From M3007 sp038249605 (GTDB lineage: Bacteria > Bacteroidota > Bacteroidia > Chitinophagales > Saprospiraceae): DNA of 6,709 bases. A program made the position numbers and the translations under genes. This document shows positions 1 to 5,559 of this stretch, piece after piece (the first letter of the stretch is position 1; every line of letters starts with the position of its first letter). The notes beneath the pieces were generated by a model. That model saw nothing but the letters and a program-made list of their open reading frames with translations. It was not told the origin of the DNA and ran no database searches. Location: assembly GCA_038249605.1 (NCBI GenBank), contig JBBSDH010000228.1, forward strand, positions 1 to 6,709, given 5' to 3'.

Positions 1-132
1 AAGTTCGGCGAGCCCCTGGTACCAGTAGTTGGTTGCGTTTGCCGGGGGCAGGGAGGTGGCTTTTTCGGTCTGCGCAGGCGGGCTGGTGCAGGCGAGGAGT
101 AGGATGGGGAGGAGGAGAGCGGTAAGTTTCAT
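1..132 (-). CDS. Secreted lipoprotein, N-terminus only (runs off left edge)
   Basis: Forty-four codons are visible from an ATG at 132-130, open to the window edge. Residues 1-14 form a lipoprotein signal peptide: a Lys at position 2, a run of Leu/Ile/Pro, then a lipobox LLAC with the acylated Cys at residue 15. A short linker rich in Pro, Thr and Ala follows, then a motif NYWYQGLAEL. By family knowledge, a YWY-G-AE motif soon after the lipid anchor is seen in Bacteroidota lipoproteins of about 300 residues, often labelled 'septum formation inhibitor Maf'. That name is doubtful biochemically, so I assign no function. The protein should be anchored to a membrane facing the periplasm. The lipoprotein signal is certain enough; the family is a recollection and cannot be settled from 44 residues. 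Confidence 0.8.
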   Translation of the reverse strand, partial: MKLTALLLPILLLACTSPPAQTEKATSLPPANATNYWYQGLAEL

Positions 133-345
133 GGTGGTAATATATGCAGTAAAAGTATTTAAACAGCAAGATAACAGGAAGGTTTTTGATATTGATATAA
201 AACATTTTAATTTATATTATGTAATTTAAAATTTATAAATTGCGCTAATTGTCTTCCCTTCCAAAATTCCTCCATAATAGTTGCCAACACTGTTAGTGTT
301 GATGCCTATTTAAAATGACCATTGATAATCAGAATTGTGTATAGG

Positions 346-366
346 TTTTCCACAAAATGTGGAAAA
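346..366. repeat. Inverted pair of DnaA-box-like 9-mers
   Basis: TTTTCCACA at 346-354 is followed after three bases by its exact reverse complement at 358-366. Each arm fits the relaxed DnaA-box consensus TTWTNCACA. A third near match (TGTGTATAG, one mismatch in the reverse orientation) lies just upstream at 337-345. A very AT-rich stretch lies about 100-190 bases to the left. The repeat is plain in the sequence; binding by DnaA is inference, and a simple hairpin is the alternative. Confidence 0.45.
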
Positions 367-454
367 GATTCGGTTGGTAGAGGTGCTGAAAACGCTAACT
401 TTGTATTGCAGTTCAAAACAAAAATTGTTTGATTTTGTAAGCACAAATTAAAAA

Positions 455-483
455 CACCTCTACTTCTGCGAAAAGTAGAGGTG
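455..483 (-). terminator. Rho-independent terminator-like hairpin (minus direction)
   Basis: Perfect 11-bp arms CACCTCTACTT and AAGTAGAGGTG enclose a 7-base loop. On the minus strand the stem is followed by TTTTTAATTT, the layout of an intrinsic terminator for leftward transcription. In the plus direction no T-run follows. No minus-strand gene is visible immediately upstream (rightward), so its client would be an unannotated transcript from the 484-950 area or read-through. The 8-base arm segment CACCTCTA can also pair with the second copy of TAGAGGTG at 378-385. Confidence 0.5.
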
Positions 484-597
484 CTGATACAGTCAATGAA
501 TTGAACGGTTCATGATGTCTTGATATGAAAAATATCAAGCGACTGCCTTTAATTTAAGTGCCAAGGTAGCCAGGATTTTTAAAAATGCTACCCCACG

Positions 598-852
598 ATG
601 AAGAAAAAAGGCAGCCCGTATGTCGAAACGCTCACGGCACGACAGAAGTTGAGCGCAAAGGTATCTAACATGTTAAATCTAAAGATGACGCAAGTTAAAC
701 TTTACAATCGCCAAAGCGCATTGCGCTTGAGGACCGCAAAAGTCCAAGTTGAGGCGCTTGGGGCTGCTGCCGATAACATTGCCAATGCAGTATCATTTTC
801 GGTACTGTTTAACGGCTTGTGTTACCGGTTAAATCTCCTCGAACGTCGGTAA
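598..852 (+). CDS. Small orphan protein of unknown function (84 aa)
   Basis: An ATG-initiated frame of 84 codons ends in TAA at 850-852. I do not recognise the product. The first 60 residues are basic (KKK at 2-4, then many Lys and Arg), and residues 51-70 are rich in small and hydrophobic residues (VQVEALGAAADNIANAVSFS), giving a predicted isoelectric point well above neutral, so nucleic acid binding is possible. There is no signal peptide or clear membrane segment. No strong Shine-Dalgarno is seen, as is usual for Bacteroidota. A terminator-like hairpin directly after the stop supports a real transcription unit. It lies upstream of the 58-aa gene in the same direction, with a 95-base gap. 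It could still be a chance frame. Confidence 0.4.
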   Translation: MKKKGSPYVETLTARQKLSAKVSNMLNLKMTQVKLYNRQSALRLRTAKVQVEALGAAADNIANAVSFSVLFNGLCYRLNLLERR

Positions 853-856
853 CCAT

Positions 857-880
857 TTCCAACCTGGTTGGGATTGTTTT
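857..880 (+). terminator. Possible Rho-independent terminator after the 84-aa gene
   Basis: The near-perfect palindrome CCAACCTGGTTGG at 859-871, extended by a wobble and an A-T pair to 857-873, is followed by TTGTTTT at 874-880. The realistic stem is 5-7 bp with a three-base loop, so it would be a modest terminator. It begins five bases after the stop codon of the 84-aa frame. A second, weaker inverted repeat (GTTACCG at 821-827 with CGGTAAC at 847-853) spans that stop codon. Confidence 0.4.
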
Positions 881-947
881 CACCCTCACTGCTTGTGTTC
901 ACCACAGGTGGATAGGAATTCTTTAACCATTTAAAAGCTAAAAGACA

Positions 948-1124
948 ATGGCTAAAAATGGAAAGACCGGCGACGGTCATCGTGATGGAGCGGTTAAAAA
1001 TCGCTCTCAAATTCAAAACCCTAAAACAGGAATTTGGACTAAACGTGATTCATCCACAGGAAAGTTTATGGATGGAAAACAAGATGGTACAAAATTCAAG
1101 GGTGTGCGAAAGGAGAAACCTTAA
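948..1124 (+). CDS. Conserved small Gly/Lys-rich protein (58 aa)
   Basis: A 58-codon frame opens with MAKNGKTGDGHRDGAVKNRS and ends with TAA at 1122-1124. The pattern G-H-R-x-G-A-V-K-N-R-S-Q, then NPKTGIWTKRD at residues 24-34, then TGKFMD and GTKFKGVRKEK at the end, matches a widespread family of uncharacterised small proteins of about 60 residues that I recognise by sequence. The function is unknown. The composition is very hydrophilic and basic, with repeated TG/GK turns and no hydrophobic core stretch, so it may be partly disordered or bind nucleic acid. It is followed 21 bases later by a long hairpin, so it looks like a single-gene unit. The preceding A-rich stretch may help initiation; there is no clear Shine-Dalgarno. 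I am confident that it is a real gene and have no evidence for its role. Confidence 0.82.
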   Translation: MAKNGKTGDGHRDGAVKNRSQIQNPKTGIWTKRDSSTGKFMDGKQDGTKFKGVRKEKP

Positions 1125-1145
1125 GTCGCACTGACTGATTTTCAC

Positions 1146-1179
1146 GAGGTTGGTTGATTTGAAAAAATTAACCAGCCTC
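1146..1179 (+). terminator. Hairpin with GAAA tetraloop, probable terminator
   Basis: Fifteen-base arms at 1146-1160 and 1165-1179 pair throughout (13 Watson-Crick pairs and two G-U wobbles on the plus-strand RNA) around a GAAA loop, a stable GNRA tetraloop. The 3' side continues AAATTCTTTAATTT, a weak U-rich tail. It sits between the stop of the 58-aa gene and the YegP-like pseudogene, so it probably ends the first transcript. The weak tail means it could instead stabilise the mRNA 3' end. Confidence 0.6.
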
Positions 1180-1212
1180 AAATTCTTTAATTTAAACAAA
1201 AAGAAGTTCAAG

Positions 1213-1551
1213 GTGAACAATCCAAAATTTGAAATTGCTAAAGACAACCGAGGTGAATAACGGTTTATTTTAAGGGCCGTAAACGGAGAAATTATTCTTC
1301 AAAGTAGTGAAGGATACTCCACTAAACAAGGATGCCAGAACAGTATTGATTCGGTAAAAATCAATGCACCTTTCGATTCAAGGTATAAAAAAGAGAGCGC
1401 ACTCAATGAAAAGTACTATTTCACATTGCATGCAGTAAATCATCTGACCTTGGGCATCAGTGAAATGTACAATTCAAGTTATGGGAGGAACAATGGTATT
1501 GAGGCGGTCAAAAGGGATGCACCTACAGCTCCAGTGCTGGATCACACCTAG
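1213..1551 (+). pseudogene. YegP-like (DUF1508) gene with one in-frame stop
   Basis: The conceptual product is 112 codons plus the TAG stop. It starts at GTG 1213-1215, placed by AAGG just upstream and by the family's usual N-terminus (K-F-E-I-x-K-D). It shows both tandem DUF1508 repeats: first NGEIILQSSEGYSTKQGCQN with SVKINAPFDSRY, then YYFTLHAVN, LGISEMYNSSYG, NNGIEAVKRDAP, and a V-x-D-x-T tail like E. coli YegP. The codon at 1258-1260 is TAA, exactly where the family has an aromatic residue (G-E-Y/W/F-R-F), so one base change from TAT or TAC explains it. The frame is otherwise intact to the natural end. No start codon soon after the stop would rescue the first repeat. YegP function is not well established. 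Alternatives are a sequencing error or read-through. Confidence 0.85.
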
Positions 1552-1568
1552 TTTTTACACGCGATGAG

Positions 1569-1606
1569 ACATTTGGGCCGCCTATTTTTTGGGATGGCCC
1601 AAATGT
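1569..1606. terminator. Long hairpin between convergent pseudogenes
   Basis: Perfect 11-bp arms ACATTTGGGCC (1569-1579) and GGCCCAAATGT (1596-1606) enclose a 16-base loop. The pairing extends outward with one bulge through GAG/CTC. It lies between the end of the YegP-like gene (1551, plus) and the end of hsdR (1618, minus), the usual place for a shared bidirectional terminator. Neither side has a clean T-run: the plus side continues TCTCCCCTTCC. The terminator role is therefore positional inference. Confidence 0.5.
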
Positions 1607-1617
1607 TCTCCCCTTCC

Positions 1618-4473
1618 TCACAACCCCTCATAAAACATACCCACCAAATCCATGATTTTGCCCAGCACCCGCTCGGCCAACGGCTTGCGTTCCAGCAATT
1701 TGGGCTTTTCCCGCATCAGGTGTACCACCTCCTCGCGCAAAGGCGGCCTTTGGGTGAACAGATAGTTCTCCACGGCGGTATGCAACAAACCCGGATCCAG
1801 TTTTTCTTCCAGGGCTAGAGTCAACAAGGCTTTTTCCCGAGCCAGGTTCCAATACGTTTCAAACGCCTCCGGCAAGGCCTTTACGTCGTCGAGCTGGGGT
1901 AGGTTTTCAAGAATGAACTTTTCAATCAGTTCCCGCTTGCTTCGCAACTGTACTTCGCCGCCCAACAAATCCAAAATGGCTTTGCGCTGCTTGTCGCGAT
2001 CCCCGGCATCGGTTTCCACCAAGCGGGCGAGCAATTTCAGTATGTAAGTCTCGTTGATCTCGTCGCGGTGGATCAGTTCCAACTCGAAATCCACGTCATC
2101 CAACACCGACACTTTTTCCTTCTGCCCGAGACTTTTAAACTTGTCGTGGATGTCGAGGTACTTGCTTTTGTAATCCTCAAACGCCTGCTCGTTCATCGCT
2201 AGGTCGGTGAACGAAAAATCCGAAAAACCGTTGAGCAGGTTTTTCAACCGCATGAGCTCGCGGAAAGCAGTTACAAACTCAAGCTCCTCCACCTCGCTCG
2301 GCAGCTCGTCCATGCTGTCCACCGTCGGTGCCAGGGTGAGCAGTTTGGCGAATGTCTGATTGAACTGGCGCACATACGCTTCGTACGGCTCCATCAGGAT
2401 AACCTCTTTGGTTTCCGGATTGGAAAACAAAGCAATGGCGTCGTCGGTGGCCTTTTTCAAATTCCGGAAACAAACAATGTTCCCATAAGCTTTTACCTCA
2501 TTAAAAATACGGTTGGTGCGCGAAAACGCCTGGATCAACCCATGGTGTTTGAGGTTTTTGTCGACGTACAAGGTGTTCATTTTTTTGGCGTCGAATCCGG
2601 TGAGGAACATGTTCACAACCAGCAGGATGTCCACACGGTCCTTATCCTGAAACGTATCTTTTTCCCGCTCCTTGATGCGTTTGGCGATGTCCTTGTAGTA
2701 ATTGTAAAAGCTCTGGCTGTCTTTGGTGGAAAATTTGGTGTTGTACATCGCGTTATAATCGGCGATGCACATTTCCAGAATGTCGCGGCTGTGTTTGTTG
2801 ATCGGCGCATCCTCGGCGATGTCGGATTCGCCTATGAGGCCGTCGGCGTCTTTGTCGTCCTCGTTGGCGGCGAAAGTAAAAATGGTTGCCACGCGCATAT
2901 CGTGTTTGCCTTCCGCTTTTTTCGCCTTGAAAATTTCGTAGTATTTGATGAGCGTTTCCACGCTGCTCACGCAAAAGATGGCCGTAAACTCCCGGTTGTA
3001 CGTTTTGCGCCCATGATGGGCCAAAATGTAGTCAACAATTTTGTCCATCAGTTTCGGCGACTCCAACAGCTCTTTGGTGTCGATGTCTTCCACCGCAATG
3101 TCGATGTCGAACTCGCTGCCGTCTTTTTGCTTGTAACGGCCCAGGTATTCGATGGAAAACTTCAACACGTTTTCGTCCTTGATCGCATTGGTGATCACGT
3201 ATTTGTGCAGGCATTCGTCAAACAGCTCCTTGGTGGTGCGTTTGCCGAAAGCGTTGCCTACGGCGTTGTCGGCAAAAATGGGCGTGCCGGTAAAGCCGAA
3301 CAACTGGCTGTTTTAAAAAAAGCCTTTGATGCGTTTGTGCGTTTCGCCGAATTGGCTGCGGCGGCATTCATCAAATATAAAAACGATGCGTTTGTCGCGC
3401 AGTTTTTCCATCCTCGACAGGTAGGCCTGTTTGCTGATGGCCGTGTTGAGTTTTTGAATGGTGGTGACAATCAGTTTGGTGTCGTCCGAAAACTGTTTCA
3501 CCAGCATGTTGGTGTTTTCGGTGCCGTTCACGCTGCCGTCGGAAAAATGGTAGAACTCCCGCGTGGTTTAGTAGTCGAGGTCGTTGCGGTCCACCACAAA
3601 CACCACTTTGTGCACTTGCGGCAGTTTCATGAGCACCTGACTTGCCTTGAACGACGTGAGCGTTTTGCCCGATCCCGTGGTGTGCCAGATGTAACCGTTT
3701 TTGGTGCTGTTGAGTACCCGATCTATGACGGCCTCGGCGGCGTAGTATTGGTAGGGCCGCAAAACCATGGCGACTTTGTCGGATTCGTGCAGTACGATGT
3801 ACTTGCAATTCATTTTCGACACGTGGCATTTTTCCAAAAACGATTCGGCAAACGCTTCAAGGCGGGTAATGGGGTTGTTGTCGCGGTCGGTCCGGTAAAA
3901 CGTCTGCTTATACGTCTGCCGGCGGTTGTTGGCGTAGTACTTCGTGTTCACGCCGTTGCTGATCACGAACAGTTGCACGTATTGGTACAGACCGTTTGAA
4001 GCGCCGTACGAATGCCGGTGGTAACGGTTCACCTGGTTGAAGGCTTCTTTGAGCTCAAGGCCCCGGCGTTTGAGTTCGATTTGCACTAACGGCAAACCGT
4101 TGATGAGCAGCGTGACGTCGTACCGGTTTTTGTACACGCCTTCTACGCTGACCTGCTGCGCCACCTGGTACTGGTTTTGGCATCAGTGTTCCTGGTTGAG
4201 AAATTCGAGGTAGAGGCAGCTGCCATCTTCGCGTTGGAGGTGCATGCGGTCGCGCAGGATTTTGGCGCGGTCGAAGGCGTTGCCTTTGTTGAGGTGGTTG
4301 AGCACGCGGGCAAACCCACCGTCGGTAAAAGTCGCGCCGTTGTGTTTTTCCAGTTGCCGTTTGAGGTTGACGAGCATGTCGGACTCGTCGCGCAAAGCCA
4401 CGGCTTCGTAACCCAGGGTGGTAAGCTGGTGTACGAGGTTGTTTTCGAGGAGGAGTTCGGGTTGGGTAGCCAT
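1618..4473 (-). pseudogene. hsdR: Type I restriction endonuclease HsdR, broken by three nonsense codons
   Basis: Read from ATG 4473-4471 to TGA 1620-1618, this is one uninterrupted phase of 951 codons with in-frame stops at codon 97 (TGA, 4185-4183), 302 (TAA, 3570-3568) and 387 (TAA, 3315-3313). Family context predicts Trp, Gln and probably Lys there. The relic aligns by eye with EcoR124I-like HsdR, the subunit that translocates and cuts DNA in the HsdR2M2S1 complex. The nuclease is PD-(D/E)xK (D119; E133 and K135 in QIELK). The Walker A is HTTGSGKT (about 264-271). Motif II is DECR at 368-371, where DECH is normal. Also present are motif III GFTGTPIF (393-400), motif V TGFDA (625-629), motif VI QAFSRTNR (648-655) and a helical C-terminal domain. 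Internal GTG/TTG restarts exist, but the fragments would separate the nuclease from the motor. Inactive as written, unless the stops are suppressed or are sequence errors. Confidence 0.93.
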
Positions 4474-4501
4474 GGGGAAGTTTCAAAGTGCTCTTGAACG
4501 T

Positions 4502-4514
4502 TTGCCGTCGGCAA
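4502..4514. promoter_or_regulatory. Perfect palindrome upstream of hsdR, possible operator
   Basis: TTGCCG and CGGCAA flank a single T. The site lies between the start of hsdR and its candidate -7 box, in the divergent region shared with the HigA-like regulator gene. Xre-type antitoxins commonly bind short palindromes near their own promoters, so regulator binding is a reasonable guess, but no second copy of the site is visible nearby to support it. Confidence 0.3.
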
Positions 4515-4517
4515 CTT

Positions 4518-4548
4518 CAAAGGTAACGTCAAAAAAGTATGCCAAAAA
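4518..4548 (-). promoter_or_regulatory. Candidate Bacteroidota promoter for hsdR
   Basis: On the minus strand, TTTTTG (4548-4543) is separated by 17 bases from TACCTTTG (4525-4518). This fits the phylum's consensus of a TTG/TTTG -33 box and a TAnnTTTG -7 box, at the short end of the accepted spacing. Transcription would begin roughly 35-40 bases before the hsdR ATG. Confidence 0.45.
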
Positions 4549-4614
4549 CCATTTGGGAGGGAATGTTTATCGGCTGCGCGTTGTTTTGTATGTGATAAAC
4601 TCAAATTGTTTAAA

Positions 4615-5052
4615 ATGGAATCCAACCAATCCATCCTGACGAAAGAAGAATATGAAGCTGCTTTGTCTCGGATTTACGAACTGATGCAACTCGAAATCGA
4701 ACTGTTATTACCATTGGCCAACGAATTGGAGGCATTGGTCGACCAGGTTGAACTGTACAAAAAGCACACCTTCCGCATGTTTGACATTCTGGAAGCTTTT
4801 CTGGCCCTCGGCACCCCTAAAGAACAGGCCCGGGTGGATGCCCGCATGATGCTTGCAGCAAAGATTGATGATGCTTTGAAAGCCAAAGGGCTGGGCCTAA
4901 AACAATTTGCTGAAATGATGGGGGAAAGGCCATCGGTTATTAAAGAATGGCTTAGTAGGGGCCATAACTTCAGGGTGGATACCCTGGCTGATGTCCAACG
5001 GGTTCTCAGAATAAGGTTATTGGATTTAAATGACCAACAAGAAGGTACGTAA
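4615..5052 (+). CDS. HigA-like antitoxin / Xre-family regulator (145 aa)
   Basis: ATG 4615-4617 is preferred over an in-frame TTG nine bases upstream. Residues 9-50 (LTKEEYEAALSRIYELM, then ELEALVDQVELYKK) match the N-terminal helical domain of HigA antitoxins, where EEYxxAL and EL-x2-L-x2-x-VE-x-YE are typical. Residues about 81-138 form an Xre helix-turn-helix: KIDDALKAKGLGLKQFAEMM, the recognition helix PSVIKEWLSRGHNF, then DTLADVQRVLRI. The order matches E. coli HigA (YgjM). Such proteins neutralise a RelE-type toxin and repress their own operon, but no HigB is adjacent on this strand. Upstream is divergent hsdR, and 24 bases downstream is the convergent PIN gene. It may be a solitary antitoxin, a regulator of the neighbouring genes, or a remnant of a HigBA pair. 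The frame is fully open. Confidence 0.8.
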   Translation: MESNQSILTKEEYEAALSRIYELMQLEIELLLPLANELEALVDQVELYKKHTFRMFDILEAFLALGTPKEQARVDARMMLAAKIDDALKAKGLGLKQFAEMMGERPSVIKEWLSRGHNFRVDTLADVQRVLRIRLLDLNDQQEGT

Positions 5053-5076
5053 GTTGCCGTTTGAAATAATGGCAGG

Positions 5077-5559
5077 TTACAGGACATCAAGCAACCCAAA
5101 TGTTTCATTGTAAGGTATACGAAGGTTGATGACGAGGAAGTTGAGCGATGTGTGTTGCTTTAGTAAGTCAACCACCTTCAAACATCTTTCATCCGATGTT
5201 ACATAGGCCTCAACTTGAGGTTCCACATCTGCCTGTGCGAACATTTTAGTGTCGTTGGAGACGAGCTTCCGGTCAGGTAAATCTAAGGCATCTTTGAGCC
5301 CGTAGACTATGGATGCTAATTTGCCAGCACGCTCAGCATGATTGAGGTTAAACGGCAATATCTGAAGTTTTTCTATAGGAAGCTCATTCAGTTCACCTTT
5401 AACACAAAACTCACCGATGGCGATGGTTGACATCTTAAGGGTAATTCCTTTTTCCAAAAAATAACGAAAGTACCCCAATACATTTCCATGCAGCGGATCC
5501 TTTTCATTGAGCAATCGTATAAAAAAACTGGTGTCAAGCAGAACGCCTTTAATCTCCAT
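5077..5559 (-). CDS. PIN-domain ribonuclease, VapC-like toxin candidate (160 aa)
   Basis: The start is the ATG at 5559-5557, which overlaps the end of the upstream gene by 11 bases (ATGGAGATTAA). A longer in-frame start would deepen the overlap and add residues before the first strand. The PIN fold is readable: strand 1 GVLLDTSFFIRLLNE with D9, helix TIAIGEFCVKGELNELP with E50, ALDLPDRKLVSNDTKMFAQA with D103, and AYVTSDERCLKVV with D123. These four acidic residues would bind the metal for single-stranded RNA cleavage. Length (160 aa) is slightly above typical VapC (about 130). The final segment, VINLRIPYNETFGLLDVL, is family-specific. In toxin-antitoxin systems PIN proteins cut tRNA or rRNA until bound by an antitoxin encoded just upstream, the position held here by the 261-aa protein. 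Toxin activity is inferred, but the domain is well supported. Confidence 0.85.
   Translation of the reverse strand: MEIKGVLLDTSFFIRLLNEKDPLHGNVLGYFRYFLEKGITLKMSTIAIGEFCVKGELNELPIEKLQILPFNLNHAERAGKLASIVYGLKDALDLPDRKLVSNDTKMFAQADVEPQVEAYVTSDERCLKVVDLLKQHTSLNFLVINLRIPYNETFGLLDVL

Larger units (their letters stand above)
133..597. other. Gene-free structured intergenic region
   Basis: No reading frame of credible length or composition was found on either strand. The left part (about 155-245) is very AT-rich. From 285 to 592 there is a string of inverted repeats: 285-301 (7-bp arms, 3-base loop), 346-366 (9-bp arms, 3-base loop), 455-483 (11-bp arms, 7-base loop), 519-539 (8-bp arms, 5-base loop) and 565-592 (6-bp arms around a second AT palindrome). 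A 12-base direct repeat, TAGAGGTGCTGA, occurs at 378-389 and 476-487. This density of structure suggests regulatory DNA or an untranslated RNA, but nothing identifies which. Confidence 0.6.

Noticed and set aside
29..229. A 66-codon plus-strand frame at the left edge
   Set aside because: It is antisense to the lipoprotein signal peptide and runs on into AT-rich intergenic DNA; the minus strand has the convincing lipobox.
370..600. CRISPR array, tracrRNA or retron RNA
   Set aside because: The 12-base direct repeat occurs only twice with unequal context, there are no regularly spaced repeats, and no Cas or reverse transcriptase gene is in the window.
822..1247. Two minus-strand frames of about 65 codons
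   Set aside because: They overlap the well-supported 58-aa gene and its terminator on the plus strand and show no recognisable motifs.
3371..3829. A 152-codon minus-strand frame overlapping hsdR
   Set aside because: It is an out-of-phase shadow of hsdR, with Arg/His/Gln-rich composition typical of such shadows. It also bridges the nonsense codon at 3568-3570 only because it is in another frame.
2542..3999. A 485-codon open frame on the plus strand
   Set aside because: It lies entirely antisense to the hsdR relic, its product is repetitive in Val/Phe/His/Gly with no recognisable domain, and the minus strand carries clear HsdR motifs over the same bases.
1618..4473. Stop-codon reassignment as the explanation for the hsdR stops
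   Set aside because: Both TAA and TGA occur in frame at positions calling for different amino acids, while neighbouring genes end normally with TAA, TGA or TAG; ordinary nonsense mutation or sequence error is simpler.
4055..4634. Two overlapping minus-strand frames extending upstream of the hsdR start
   Set aside because: They are off-frame with respect to the HsdR N-terminus, have low-complexity Arg/Pro or Ser/Thr composition, and cross the divergent promoter region.
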